Below, piece after piece: positions 1 to 9,243 of a DNA stretch of 64,000 nucleotides (positions are counted from its first letter, which is position 1; the number at the start of each line of letters is the position of its first letter). A program made the translations under genes and the position numbers. The stretch is taken from positions 559,001 to 623,000 of the forward strand of contig CALZFC010000035.1 in assembly GCA_945643635.1 (NCBI GenBank), read 5' to 3'. Source of the DNA: Allodiplogaster sudhausi. Its lineage: Eukaryota; Nematoda; Chromadorea; Rhabditida; Diplogasteridae. Under the pieces are notes generated by a model. That model saw only the letters and a program-made list of their open reading frames with translations, searched no databases and was not told the origin of the DNA.

Positions 1-39
1 TTATCATCTTCCAAAATAAATCCATTGCGCTGTCCAAAC

Positions 40-56
40 GCTTCCCCCCGAACGCA
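40..56 (+). pseudogene. 3' fragment of tRNA-Gly fused to long spacer
   Basis: The long-spacer sequence ending in ctgtccaaacgc runs directly into the last 15 or so bases of the tRNA (ttccccccgaacgca), so the tRNA body is missing. This is a deletion junction between spacer and tRNA 3' end. The same junction recurs at 2792-2808. Confidence 0.8.
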
Positions 57-138
57 AGATCGTTTTCTCAAATTTTTTCTCTTAATCCTTTTCATGTTCT
101 GCAGAATCGTGAACGAGTTTATATGATGTCGTAAATGT

Positions 139-210
139 GCGTTCGTGGTGTAATGGTCAGCATGGATGCCTTCCAAGCATTCGACGGGGGTTCGATTCCC
201 CCCGAACGCA
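139..210 (+). tRNA. tRNA-Gly(UCC), copy 1, canonical
   Basis: 72-nt cloverleaf with acceptor GCGTTCG pairing with CGAACGC, anticodon loop CTTCCAA (anticodon TCC at 172-174), five-pair T stem GGGGG/CCCCC and B box GGTTCGATTCC. The A of the CCA end appears to be encoded. T-runs (tttt, then tttttt) within 25 bases downstream serve as Pol III terminators. It decodes GGA/GGG glycine codons. Confidence 0.97.
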
Positions 211-292
211 AGATCGTTTTCTCAAATTTTTTCTCTTAATCCTTTTCGTGCTCTGCAGAATCGTGAACGAGTTTATATGATGTCGTAAATGT

Positions 293-364
293 GCGTTCGT
301 GGTGTAATGGTCAGCATGGATGCCTTCCAAGCATTCGACGGGGGTTCGATTCCCCCCGAACGCA
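293..364 (+). tRNA. tRNA-Gly(UCC), copy 2, canonical
   Basis: Identical to copy 1 in all stems and in the TCC anticodon, and 154 bp downstream of it with a near-identical spacer and Pol III T-runs. Confidence 0.97.
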
Positions 365-446
365 AGATCGTTTTCTCAAATTTTTTCTCTTAATCCTTTT
401 CATGTTCTGCAGAATCGTGAACGAGTTTATATGATGTCGTAAATGT

Positions 447-518
447 GCGTTCGTGGTGTAATGGTCAGCATGGATGCCTTCCAAGCATTCGACGGGGGTT
501 CGATTCCCCCCGAACGCA
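447..518 (+). tRNA. tRNA-Gly(UCC), copy 3, canonical
   Basis: Identical to copy 1 and 154 bp from copy 2. Its counterpart in unit B (copy 15, 3199-3269) lacks one C. Confidence 0.97.
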
Positions 519-600
519 AGATCGTTTTCTCAAATTTTTTCTCTTAATCCTTTTCGTGCTCTGCAGAATCGTGAACGAGTTTATATGATGTCGTAAATGT

Positions 601-672
601 GCGTTCGTGGTGTAATGGTCAGCATGGATGCCTTCCAAGCATTCGACGGGGGTTCGATTCCCCCCCAACGCA
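601..672 (+). tRNA. tRNA-Gly(UCC), copy 4, acceptor-stem mismatch
   Basis: The 3' acceptor strand reads CCAACGC instead of CGAACGC, which unpairs C6. Copy 16 carries the same change, so it predates the duplication. It may be a poor substrate. Confidence 0.85.
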
Positions 673-754
673 AGATCGTTTTCTCAAATTTTTTCTCTTA
701 ATCCTTTTCGTGCTCTGCAGAATCGTGAACGAGTTTATATGAGCTCGTAAATGT

Positions 755-826
755 GCGTTCGTGGTGTAATGGTCAGCATGGATGCCTTCCAAGCATTCGA
801 CGGGGGTTCGATTCCCCCCGAACGCA
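755..826 (+). tRNA. tRNA-Gly(UCC), copy 5, canonical
   Basis: Full match to the canonical copy. It is followed by the first long AT-rich spacer. Confidence 0.97.
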
Positions 827-1132
827 AGATCCTTTTCTCAAATTTTTTTTCTTAATCCTTTTCATGCTCTCCTTGTAAGAGCAAGCATTCTTCTTTTATA
901 ATTCGTTTTGAAATTCTTGAAAAAAATGTTTTAAAGCAATATTCTGCTCAAAAAATATTCACTTTTATGAAAAAATATCCAACTGACAACGACAATCATT
1001 TTCATCTTCCAAAATAAATCCATTACGCTGTCCAAACGCACCCAGCCTTACCGACTGTATCCGCGTGGTGATCGCTATATAGATATTCCTCTCTGCAAAA
1101 TCGTGAACGAGTTTATATGATCTCATAAATGT

Positions 1133-1204
1133 GCGTTCGTGGTGTAATGATCAGCATGGATGCCTTCCAAGCATTCGACGGGGGTTCGATTCCCCACGAA
1201 CGCA
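1133..1204 (+). tRNA. tRNA-Gly(UCC), copy 6, D-loop and T-stem variant
   Basis: The D-loop GG is changed to GA (aatgatcagc), and the last C of the T stem is A (ccccacgaa), which breaks one pair. Copy 18 shares both changes. It is probably weak or non-functional. Confidence 0.7.
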
Positions 1205-1286
1205 AGATCCTTTTCTCAAATTTTTTCTCTTAATCCTTTTCATGCTCTGCAGAATCGTGAACGAGTTTATATGAGCTCGTAAATGT

Positions 1287-1358
1287 GCGTTCGTGGTGTA
1301 ATGGTCAGCATGGATGCCTTCCAAGCATTCGACGGGGGTTCGATTCCCCCCGAACGCA
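1287..1358 (+). tRNA. tRNA-Gly(UCC), copy 7, canonical
   Basis: Full match to the canonical copy, with the 154-bp spacing restored after copy 6. Confidence 0.97.
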
Positions 1359-1440
1359 AGATCCTTTTCTCAAATTTTTTCTCTTAATCCTTTTCATGCT
1401 CTGCAGAATCGTGAACGAGTTTATATGAGCTCGTAAATGT

Positions 1441-1511
1441 GCGTTCGTGGTGTAATGGTCAGCATGGATGCCTTCCAAGCATTCGACGGGGTTCGATTCC
1501 CCCCGAACGCA
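1441..1511 (+). tRNA. tRNA-Gly(UCC), copy 8, one G short in T stem
   Basis: 71 nt. GGGGG of the T stem reads GGGG, while the equivalent copy 20 (4192-4263) has five. This is either a real indel or a homopolymer error. Confidence 0.8.
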
Positions 1512-1820
1512 AGATCTTTTTCTCAAATTTTTTCTCTTAATCCTTTTCATGCTCTCCTAGTAAGAGCAAGCATTCTTCTTTTATAATTGGTTTTGAAATT
1601 CTTGAAAAAAAAAATGTTTTAAAGCAATATTCTGCTCAAAAAATATTCGCTTTCATGAAAAAATATCCAACTGACAACGACAATCATTTTCATCTTCCAA
1701 AATAAATTTATTACGCTGTCCAAACGCACCCAGCCTCACCGACTTTATCCGCGTGGTGATCGCTATATAGATATTCCTCTCTGCAAAATCGTGAACGAGT
1801 TTATATGATCTCATAAATGT

Positions 1821-1892
1821 GCGTTCGTGGTGTAATGATCAGCATGGATGCCTTCCAAGCATTCGACGGGGGTTCGATTCCCCCCGAACGCA
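1821..1892 (+). tRNA. tRNA-Gly(UCC), copy 9, D-loop GA variant
   Basis: All stems are intact but the D-loop GG is GA. Copies that follow a long spacer and the upstream string tctcataaat share this change (6, 9, 11, 18, 21, 23). Confidence 0.8.
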
Positions 1893-1973
1893 AGATCCTT
1901 TTCTCAATTTTTTCTCTTAATCCTTTTCGTGCTCTGCAGAATCGTGAACAAGTTTATATGATGTCGTAAATGT

Positions 1974-2044
1974 GCGTTCGTGGTGTAATGGTCAGCATGG
2001 ATGCCTTCCAAGCATTCGACGGGGGTTCGATTCCCCCGAACGCA
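1974..2044 (+). tRNA. tRNA-Gly(UCC), copy 10, one C short
   Basis: 71 nt, with one C missing in the CCCCCC run at the T-stem/acceptor junction. Its counterpart copy 22 is intact, so a homopolymer error is possible. Confidence 0.8.
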
Positions 2045-2352
2045 AGATCGTTTTCTCAAATTTTTTCTCTTAATCCTTTTCATGCTCTCCTAGTAAGAGC
2101 AAGCATTCTTCTTTTATAATTCGTTTTGATATTCTTGAAAAAAAAATGTTTTAAAGCAATATTCTGCTCAAAAAATATTCGCTTTCATGAAAAAATATCC
2201 AACTGACAACGACAATCATTTTCATCTTCCAAAATAAATTTATTACGCTGTCCAAACGCACTCAGCCTCACCGACTTTATCCGCGTGGTGATCGCTATAT
2301 AGATATTCCTCTCTGCAAAATCGTGAACGAGTTTATATGATCTCATAAATAT

Positions 2353-2424
2353 GCGTTCGTGGTGTAATGATCAGCATGGATGCCTTCCAAGCATTCGACG
2401 GGGGTTCGATTCCCCCCGAACGCA
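2353..2424 (+). tRNA. tRNA-Gly(UCC), copy 11, D-loop GA variant
   Basis: Same class as copy 9. Stems and anticodon are intact, and the flank reads aaatat instead of aaatgt. Confidence 0.8.
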
Positions 2425-2506
2425 AGATCCTTTTCTCAAATTTTTTCTCTTAATCCTTTTCGTGCTCTGCAGAATCGTGAACAAGTTTATATGATGTCGT
2501 AAATGT

Positions 2507-2578
2507 GCGTTCGTGGTGTAATTTTCAGCATGGATGCCTTCCAAGCATTCGATGGGGGTTCGATTCCCCCCGAACGCA
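2507..2578 (+). tRNA. tRNA-Gly(UCC), copy 12, D-loop TT variant
   Basis: The invariant D-loop GG is TT (gtaattttcagc), and the variable region reads gatg instead of gacg. Copy 24 shares the TT. The D-loop/T-loop contact should be lost. Confidence 0.65.
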
Positions 2579-2791
2579 AGATCCTTTTCTCAAATTTTTT
2601 CTCTTAATCCTTTTCATGCTCTCCTAGTAAGAGCAAGCATTCTTCTTTTATAATTCGTTTTTAAAAATTCTTGAAAAAAATGTTTTAAAGCAATATTCTG
2701 CTCAAAAAATATTCGCTTTCATGAAAAAATATCCAACTGACAACGAGAATCATTATCATCTTCCAAAATAAATCCATTGCGCTGTCCAAAC

Positions 2792-2808
2792 GCTTCCCCC
2801 CGAACGCA
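2792..2808 (+). pseudogene. 3' fragment of tRNA-Gly fused to long spacer (unit B)
   Basis: Exact repeat of the chimeric junction at 40-56, at an offset of 2752. Confidence 0.8.
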
Positions 2809-2890
2809 AGATCGTTTTCTCAAATTTTTTCTCTTAATCCTTTTCATGTTCTGCAGAATCGTGAACGAGTTTATATGATGTCGTAAATGT

Positions 2891-2962
2891 GCGTTCGTGG
2901 TGTAATGGTCAGCATGGATGCCTTCCAAGCATTCGACGGGGGTTCGATTCCCCCCGAACGCA
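2891..2962 (+). tRNA. tRNA-Gly(UCC), copy 13, canonical
   Basis: Counterpart of copy 1, with an identical cloverleaf and TCC anticodon. Confidence 0.97.
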
Positions 2963-3044
2963 AGATCGTTTTCTCAAATTTTTTCTCTTAATCCTTTTCG
3001 TGCTCTGCAGAATCGTGAACGAGTTTATATGATGTCGTAAATGT

Positions 3045-3116
3045 GCGTTCGTGGTGTAATGGTCAGCATGGATGCCTTCCAAGCATTCGACGGGGGTTCG
3101 ATTCCCCCCGAACGCA
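3045..3116 (+). tRNA. tRNA-Gly(UCC), copy 14, canonical
   Basis: Counterpart of copy 2 and identical to it. Confidence 0.97.
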
Positions 3117-3198
3117 AGATCGTTTTCTCAAATTTTTTCTCTTAATCCTTTTCATGTTCTGCAGAATCGTGAACGAGTTTATATGATGTCGTAAATGT

Positions 3199-3269
3199 GC
3201 GTTCGTGGTGTAATGGTCAGCATGGATGCCTTCCAAGCATTCGACGGGGGTTCGATTCCCCCGAACGCA
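3199..3269 (+). tRNA. tRNA-Gly(UCC), copy 15, one C short
   Basis: 71 nt, with one C missing from the CCCCCC run. Its counterpart copy 3 is intact. Confidence 0.8.
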
Positions 3270-3351
3270 AGATCGTTTTCTCAAATTTTTTCTCTTAATC
3301 CTTTTCGTGCTCTGCAGAATCGTGAACGAGTTTATATGATGTCGTAAATGT

Positions 3352-3423
3352 GCGTTCGTGGTGTAATGGTCAGCATGGATGCCTTCCAAGCATTCGACGG
3401 GGGTTCGATTCCCCCCCAACGCA
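3352..3423 (+). tRNA. tRNA-Gly(UCC), copy 16, acceptor-stem mismatch
   Basis: Counterpart of copy 4, with the same CCAACGC 3' acceptor strand. Confidence 0.85.
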
Positions 3424-3505
3424 AGATCGTTTTCTCAAATTTTTTCTCTTAATCCTTTTCGTGCTCTGCAGAATCGTGAACGAGTTTATATGAGCTCGTA
3501 AATGT

Positions 3506-3577
3506 GCGTTCGTGGTGTAATGGTCAGCATGGATGCCTTCCAAGCATTCGACGGGGGTTCGATTCCCCCCGAACGCA
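3506..3577 (+). tRNA. tRNA-Gly(UCC), copy 17, canonical
   Basis: Counterpart of copy 5, with an identical cloverleaf. Confidence 0.97.
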
Positions 3578-3883
3578 AGATCCTTTTCTCAAATTTTTTT
3601 TCTTAATCCTTTTCATGCTCTCCTTGTAAGAGCAAGCATTCTTCTTTTATAATTCGTTTTGAAATTCTTGAAAAAAAATGTTTTAAAGCAATATTCTGCT
3701 CAAAAAATATTCACTTTTATGAAAAATATCCAACTGACAACGACAATCATTTTCATCTTCCAAAATAAATCCATTACGCTGTCCAAACGCACCCAGCCTT
3801 ACCGACTGTATCCGCGTGGTGATCGCTATATAGATATTCCTCTCTGCAAAATCGTGAACGAGTTTATATGATCTCATAAATGT

Positions 3884-3955
3884 GCGTTCGTGGTGTAATG
3901 ATCAGCATGGATGCCTTCCAAGCATTCGACGGGGGTTCGATTCCCCACGAACGCA
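3884..3955 (+). tRNA. tRNA-Gly(UCC), copy 18, D-loop and T-stem variant
   Basis: Counterpart of copy 6, with both the GA D-loop and the broken T-stem pair. Confidence 0.7.
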
Positions 3956-4037
3956 AGATCCTTTTCTCAAATTTTTTCTCTTAATCCTTTTCATGCTCTG
4001 CAGAATCGTGAACGAGTTTATATGAGCTCGTAAATGT

Positions 4038-4109
4038 GCGTTCGTGGTGTAATGGTCAGCATGGATGCCTTCCAAGCATTCGACGGGGGTTCGATTCCCC
4101 CCGAACGCA
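4038..4109 (+). tRNA. tRNA-Gly(UCC), copy 19, canonical
   Basis: Counterpart of copy 7, with an identical cloverleaf. Confidence 0.97.
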
Positions 4110-4191
4110 AGATCCTTTTCTCAAATTTTTTCTCTTAATCCTTTTCATGCTCTGCAGAATCGTGAACGAGTTTATATGAGCTCGTAAATGT

Positions 4192-4263
4192 GCGTTCGTG
4201 GTGTAATGGTCAGCATGGATGCCTTCCAAGCATTCGACGGGGGTTCGATTCCCCCCGAACGCA
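4192..4263 (+). tRNA. tRNA-Gly(UCC), copy 20, canonical
   Basis: Counterpart of copy 8, but with the full five-G T stem. Confidence 0.97.
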
Positions 4264-4572
4264 AGATCTTTTTCTCAAATTTTTTCTCTTAATCCTTTTC
4301 ATGCTCTCCTAGTAAGAGCAAGCATTCTTCTTTTATAATTGGTTTTGAAATTCTTGAAAAAAAAAATGTTTTAAAGCAATATTCTGCTCAAAAAATATTC
4401 GCTTTCATGAAAAAATATCCAACTGACAACGACAATCATTTTCATCTTCCAAAATAAATTTATTACGCTGTCCAAACGCACCCAGCCTCACCGACTTTAT
4501 CCGCGTGGTGATCGCTATATAGATATTCCTCTCTGCAAAATCGTGAACGAGTTTATATGATCTCATAAATGT

Positions 4573-4644
4573 GCGTTCGTGGTGTAATGATCAGCATGGA
4601 TGCCTTCCAAGCATTCGACGGGGGTTCGATTCCCCCCGAACGCA
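4573..4644 (+). tRNA. tRNA-Gly(UCC), copy 21, D-loop GA variant
   Basis: Counterpart of copy 9. Confidence 0.8.
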
Positions 4645-4725
4645 AGATCCTTTTCTCAATTTTTTCTCTTAATCCTTTTCGTGCTCTGCAGAATCGTGAA
4701 CAAGTTTATATGATGTCGTAAATGT

Positions 4726-4797
4726 GCGTTCGTGGTGTAATGGTCAGCATGGATGCCTTCCAAGCATTCGACGGGGGTTCGATTCCCCCCGAACGCA
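4726..4797 (+). tRNA. tRNA-Gly(UCC), copy 22, canonical
   Basis: Counterpart of copy 10, but with the full C run. Confidence 0.97.
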
Positions 4798-5105
4798 AGA
4801 TCGTTTTCTCAAATTTTTTCTCTTAATCCTTTTCATGCTCTCCTAGTAAGAGCAAGCATTCTTCTTTTATAATTCGTTTTGATATTCTTGAAAAAAAAAT
4901 GTTTTAAAGCAATATTCTGCTCAAAAAATATTCGCTTTCATGAAAAAATATCCAACTGACAACGACAATCATTTTCATCTTCCAAAATAAATTTATTACG
5001 CTGTCCAAACGCACTCAGCCTCACCGACTTTATCCGCGTGGTGATCGCTATATAGATATTCCTCTCTGCAAAATCGTGAACGAGTTTATATGATCTCATA
5101 AATAT

Positions 5106-5177
5106 GCGTTCGTGGTGTAATGATCAGCATGGATGCCTTCCAAGCATTCGACGGGGGTTCGATTCCCCCCGAACGCA
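5106..5177 (+). tRNA. tRNA-Gly(UCC), copy 23, D-loop GA variant
   Basis: Counterpart of copy 11. Confidence 0.8.
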
Positions 5178-5259
5178 AGATCCTTTTCTCAAATTTTTTC
5201 TCTTAATCCTTTTCGTGCTCTGCAGAATCGTGAACAAGTTTATATGATGTCGTAAATGT

Positions 5260-5331
5260 GCGTTCGTGGTGTAATTTTCAGCATGGATGCCTTCCAAGCA
5301 TTCGACGGGGGTTCGATTCCCCCCGAACGCA
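5260..5331 (+). tRNA. tRNA-Gly(UCC), copy 24, D-loop TT variant
   Basis: Counterpart of copy 12. The D-loop GG is TT but the gacg variable region is kept. Confidence 0.65.
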
Positions 5332-5634
5332 AGATCGTTTTTCTCAAATTTTTTCTCTTAATCCTTTTCATGCTCTCCTAGTAAGAGCAAGCATTCTTCT
5401 TTTATAATTCGTTTTGAAATTCTTGAAAAAAAAATGTTTTAAAGCAATATTCTGCTCAAAAAATATTCGCTTTCATGAAAAAATATCCAACTGACAACGA
5501 GAATCATTTTCATCTTCCAAAATAAATCCATTGCGCTGTCCAAACGCACCCAGCATCACCGACTTTATCCGCATGGTGATCGCTATATAGCTCTCTGCAA
5601 AATCGTGAACAAGTTTATATGATCTCGTAAATGT

Positions 5635-5706
5635 GCGTTCGTGGTGTAATGGTCAGCATGGATGCCCTCCAAGCTTTCGGCGGGGGTTCGATTCCCCCCA
5701 AACGCA
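5635..5706 (+). pseudogene. tRNA-Gly(UCC)-derived, copy 25, degenerate
   Basis: The anticodon loop reads CCTCCAA, so the invariant U33 is C. One anticodon-stem pair is lost (GATGC against GCTTT), and the acceptor 3' strand is CAAACGC. The B box survives. It lies outside the duplicated units and is more diverged. Confidence 0.75.
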
Positions 5707-6000
5707 AGATCCTTTTCTCAAATTCTTTCTCTTAATCCTTTTCTTGATAAGACCAAGCATTCTTCTTTTATAATTCGTTTTCAATTTCTTGAAAAAAATG
5801 TTTTAAAGCAATATTCTGCCCAAAAAATATTCGCTTTCATGAAAAAAATATCCAACTGACAACGAGAATCATTATCATCTTCAAAATAAATCCATTGTGC
5901 TGTCCAAACCCACCCAGAATCACCGACTTTATCCGCGTGGTGATCGCTAAATAGATATGAACGAATGGAGAATTGTGAATTTATATGGTTTTGTAAATGT

Positions 6001-6072
6001 GTGTTCGTGGTGTAATGGTCGGCATGGATGCCTTCCAAGCATTCGACTTGGGTTCGATTCCCCCCGAACGCA
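6001..6072 (+). pseudogene. tRNA-Gly(UCC)-derived, copy 26, degenerate edge copy
   Basis: The acceptor starts GTGTTCG, the D arm is changed (gtcggcat), and the T stem 5' strand is TTGGG against CCCCC, breaking two pairs. The TCC anticodon is intact. It is the last copy, at the array edge. Confidence 0.75.
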
Positions 6073-6543
6073 AGATCCTGTTCACAAATTTTATCTCTTG
6101 ATCCTTTTCATGCTCTGCAGAATCGTGAACAAGTTTATATGATCTTGTCTTAAAACATTGTTTCTCTCAACATTTTTACAATTTGATATAGATGAGTAAG
6201 TTTACAAGTTGAGGTTGCGCCCTTCTCGCGGCATCGCTGCTGTCTTGGCTGCGTCGCGTTACGCGATGCAATTCCGCTTATCTGCGTCGCAGAGCTGATC
6301 ATGCTCGGTGGGCTTCTAATTTTTTTTTTTACTTATTTTGCTATATGACAAGATATGCAAGTGAAAGTAATCATGATGAGACTTAAGGAATAACTAATAT
6401 GCGACATATGACATGTATGTATATGTACATACTCACATCGAGACATCGGTTTTAATTTTTAAAAAAATCCGTATTTGCAGATGACAATTATGTATATGTG
6501 CACTAAACAATTACAAATAAAGCATTCGTTAAAAAAATTTATG
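6073..6543. other. Intergenic, no gene seen
   Basis: Mostly AT-rich. A GC-rich patch at about 6210-6320 contains a short self-complementary stretch (tgcgtcgcgttacgcgatgca) and contrasts sharply with its surroundings. I see no coding or RNA-gene signature in it. Confidence 0.5.
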
Positions 6544-6545
6544 TA

Positions 6546-7347
6546 CAGTGGCGCTCATAAAAACTCGGAATTCAGGTTTTTTGACCATAACTTTTTTTTT
6601 AAAGATTTGAATATTTCAATGAACCTTTCAGGGTTGCTTAATTTTACTGTCATCCATTAATCAGGAGATTATCGGATTCATTGATCCAATATTGATCGAG
6701 AAAAAATCAATAAATTAGAATCTCCCGGATTGCACATTTAGGCGTGCTGGACACGCCTAAATATGTAATCCGGGAAATTCTAATTTATTGATTTCTGGGC
6801 TGAGGACCAAAGTTGACCGCGGTGTTCTTTGAGTGCTGAAATAATTAGCATGTAATTTTCACAGCTTAGCTAGCCATCTGAATATGTTCAATGATTCTCT
6901 GCAAACAAATTAAGATCATAATTGCTATAGTCATGGTAGTGAATGATCGACTTTGTCCTGCTAATCCTTCTGCATCCAAGGCCAAGAGCATGAATCGCGC
7001 GCGAACTGGTGGCAGGCAGCATGTAACCGTAGGCGATTAAATATCAGTTAGATCAAAATATTATCGCCAAGATGTTCTGGAATACAGCTAAACCATCTAT
7101 CCAATAAAAAACTAGGCGAAGATTGAAGAAATAAATTATTTTGTCCAGCACGCCTAAATGTGCAATCCGGGAGATTCTAAGTTATTGATTTTTTTCTCGA
7201 ACAATTTTGGATCAATGCAACCGATAATCTCCTGATTAATGGATGACAGTATATTTAAGCAACTCTGAAAGTTTCATTGAAATTTACAAATCTTTAAAAA
7301 AGTTATGGTCAAAAAACCTGAATTCCCAGTTTTCATGAGCGCCACTG
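6546..7347. mobile_element. Non-autonomous TA-flanked element with about 205-bp inverted repeats
   Basis: The left end CAGTGGCGCTCATAAAAACT and the right end (…gagcgccactg) are inverted repeats that continue inward for about 205 bases (6546-6753 and 7142-7347). TA flanks both ends (6544-6545, 7348-7349), as expected for a Tc1/mariner-superfamily target duplication. No transposase is encoded in the 390-bp interior. The inner end of the left repeat is followed at once by an extra inverted copy of itself (about 6754-6795), giving a 90-bp near-perfect hairpin at 6703-6795. The superfamily is inferred from TA flanks and end sequence only. Confidence 0.85.
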
Positions 7348-7437
7348 TATATACATTATATACGTACTTCAATTTCATGATTAAAAAATAATTATCTATT
7401 CTGCATTTGTTTTCTCAGCCTTTCTCACCCCAAACAA

Positions 7438-8712
7438 ATGCTCTTCATCTTTTCAGCGATGGCGTCTGTGATCGTCTTCGATATCTACTTGACGGACGGC
7501 GCGCTCTTCTACACTTCTCTGCTGCGCGGCCACGGCACGGCCATCTCGTACGCATTCGCCGGCTTTATCGTCGTCACCGCGCTCGTCGAAGCGGCCACCT
7601 TTCTCGCTTGGCGATTCCGCGAGCCAAAGTACTACCTCGTCCACGCCTTCTGGCAGGTTGGATCATCGGGAAGGAAAATGTGCCCGCGGCGTTGATTGTG
7701 GAGCTTTTCAAGATTGAAAGAGATAATGCCAAAGACTAAAGACTAACCAAGGAACAAAACAAAAGTTTTTTGACAAAATCGCTAGAAAACCAGTAGTGGA
7801 GATTATGGAGTTAAGGAAGATAAAAGAAGGCAAGAACAATGCTTTCATGTAGGAAAAGCTACAAATAAAGCCAATAATAGTTGCGTACTTTTCTACTTGC
7901 ATTCGTATGTATTTATTTGTATGTTGCGTGCCTAACAAACTATATAGTAAAAGAATGGGGGAGAGTGACATCATAGCCTGATGACATAAGCAGGTGGCCG
8001 TGCTGTGCACGCTGGTGTTCCTGTGCCGTGGCGTGCTGCGTGGCATGACGGCGCGTCCCGAGCCCGTGCTCATCGTCTCCTCCGGCTGCGTCATCCTCAC
8101 CATCGTCGGCATCGTCATACTCATCGAGTGCTGGTGGTCAGTGAGAAGCCTTCTGGTGGTTAGAGGAGTGCTCAAGTTTACTCCGGGAGCGAAAAAAAAA
8201 CCCGTTCCTGCCCTGGCACTACTCCGGGGCTTTCTTTTCTTCTTCACCAAACATTTGAATAGAATTAAACCATCGAGAATTTGGACGACCTCATCGTAGA
8301 ATCTTTATCGTACCCAAACACATACTCCCTACGTCGCTCTCTCCCTCATCGCACACTTTTAGAATCCTCTATACCCGCACATTTCTTTCTACCGCACACT
8401 GAGGGTGTTTTTCATGCTCGTTGCATATGTATGATGTACATATGTAGTATGACTACATCACATTTATGAATATGAGAGACAAAAACGTCCGCCCTCATTC
8501 GGACCTACAATGTAAAAAAATTGTTTTTTTTTCCGATCCAGTAATCGATGATTCACTTTAACTTCCGAAGATCCTTTATTCAACAGTACTATGTACAATC
8601 CCCCATTGAAACCACATCCGAGAGCTTCTTCCGGAATCGCGTCATCCCTGTATCTTTCTCTCATCATCCTCTCCATAATCCGTCGTCCTTTGAGGCTGTT
8701 CGTGATCGTTGA
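7438..8712 (+). CDS. Membrane protein, three exons (unrecognised family)
   Basis: Exons 7459-7656, 7994-8140 and 8587-8712 join in frame at phase 0. The donors are cag|gttgga and tca|gtgaga, the acceptors are aag-cag|gtg and caacag|tac, and the stop is TGA at 8710-8712. The product has at least three hydrophobic segments: one in exon 1 (AISYAFAGFIVVTALVEAATF), one spanning the exon 1-2 junction (AFWQVAVLCTLVFLCRG), and one in exon 2 (VLIVSSGCVILTIVGIVILI). A hydrophilic tail follows. The start is uncertain. ATG 7438 adds a short hydrophobic lead and sits after ttttctcag, which could be a trans-splice acceptor. ATG 7459 sits just after another acceptor-like ttttcag. An upstream exon is possible. 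A weak alternative donor near 8702 could link to the exon at 9244. I do not recognise the family. Confidence 0.7.
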
Positions 8713-8805
8713 CGCGGCATTCTTTCAAGATTATTTCTATTCACACCCAGGTTCGATGACGAATTTTCTTGTACCCTTTCCACTTTGACGTGAATGCTTT
8801 AGATA

Positions 8806-8945
8806 ATTTATTTATTTATTTATTTATCTACATCGATGAAGATTTGACAACACTGGCAGAGATGTAACGTGACCGGCGAAAATATGCACGATATGAAATA
8901 AAAAGTAGGGGAGAATGGCATGAAATGAGAGAGAGGAGAGGCAGA
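8806..8945. repeat. Dispersed repeat R3, copy 1 (ATTT-headed)
   Basis: A run of ttta units is followed by ctacatcgatgaagattt, then gacaacactggcagagatgtaacgtgac in two parts, then ggagaatggcatgaaatgag. The same order of blocks recurs at 9448-9590. Read on the minus strand, the repeat ends in an (ATAA)n tail, which resembles a short retroposon. Confidence 0.7.
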
Positions 8946-9243
8946 AAATAAATGTGTGACTAGCCACTTAATAATTAGCAATAGGGGATGGGAAAGGGAG
9001 TGGGCATCAGCTTGATAGCAATGGTAGCAATGGTACCTGAGCGGGGTGGACGATAATGATAGATAATGACTGTGACCAGTGTGAAAGCTGTTCATTTCAA
9101 ACAAAAGTGGTGGTGCCAGAAATAAATGTCTTTCTTTGTTAAAATGAGTGAACTTGGAAAATTATTTTAAAAAAAAATTATAAAAAAGTAAGGAGTGAAC
9201 TTGGTCAAGCACATAGATATTGAACTACATACAAACTATCTAG

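Larger units (their letters stand above)
1..2752. repeat. Higher-order tRNA array unit A (about 2.75 kb, 12 tRNAs)
   Basis: Positions 1 onward match 2753 onward at a constant offset of 2751-2753 bases, and all 12 tRNA copies correspond one to one (139 with 2891, 293 with 3045, and so on to 2507 with 5260). Differences are a few substitutions and indels, mostly in homopolymers. Inside the unit there are two kinds of spacer: a short one giving a 154-bp period, and a long one giving a period of about 380 bp that carries an extra AT-rich segment of roughly 225 bp. The window begins inside the array, so its full size is unknown. Confidence 0.93.
2753..5505. repeat. Higher-order tRNA array unit B (second copy)
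   Basis: Near-identical direct repeat of 1-2752 with the same order of tRNAs and spacers. The match fades around 5490-5530, where the next segment continues with the full long spacer instead of the chimeric junction seen at 40-56 and 2792-2808. It is either a recent tandem duplication or an assembly duplication. Confidence 0.92.

Noticed and set aside
1..6072. Repeat-spacer regularity resembling a CRISPR array, and open frames of 60-118 codons on the minus strand
   Set aside because: The repeat is a complete tRNA-Gly, spacers are repeated too, and the frames are antisense readings of tRNA plus spacer.
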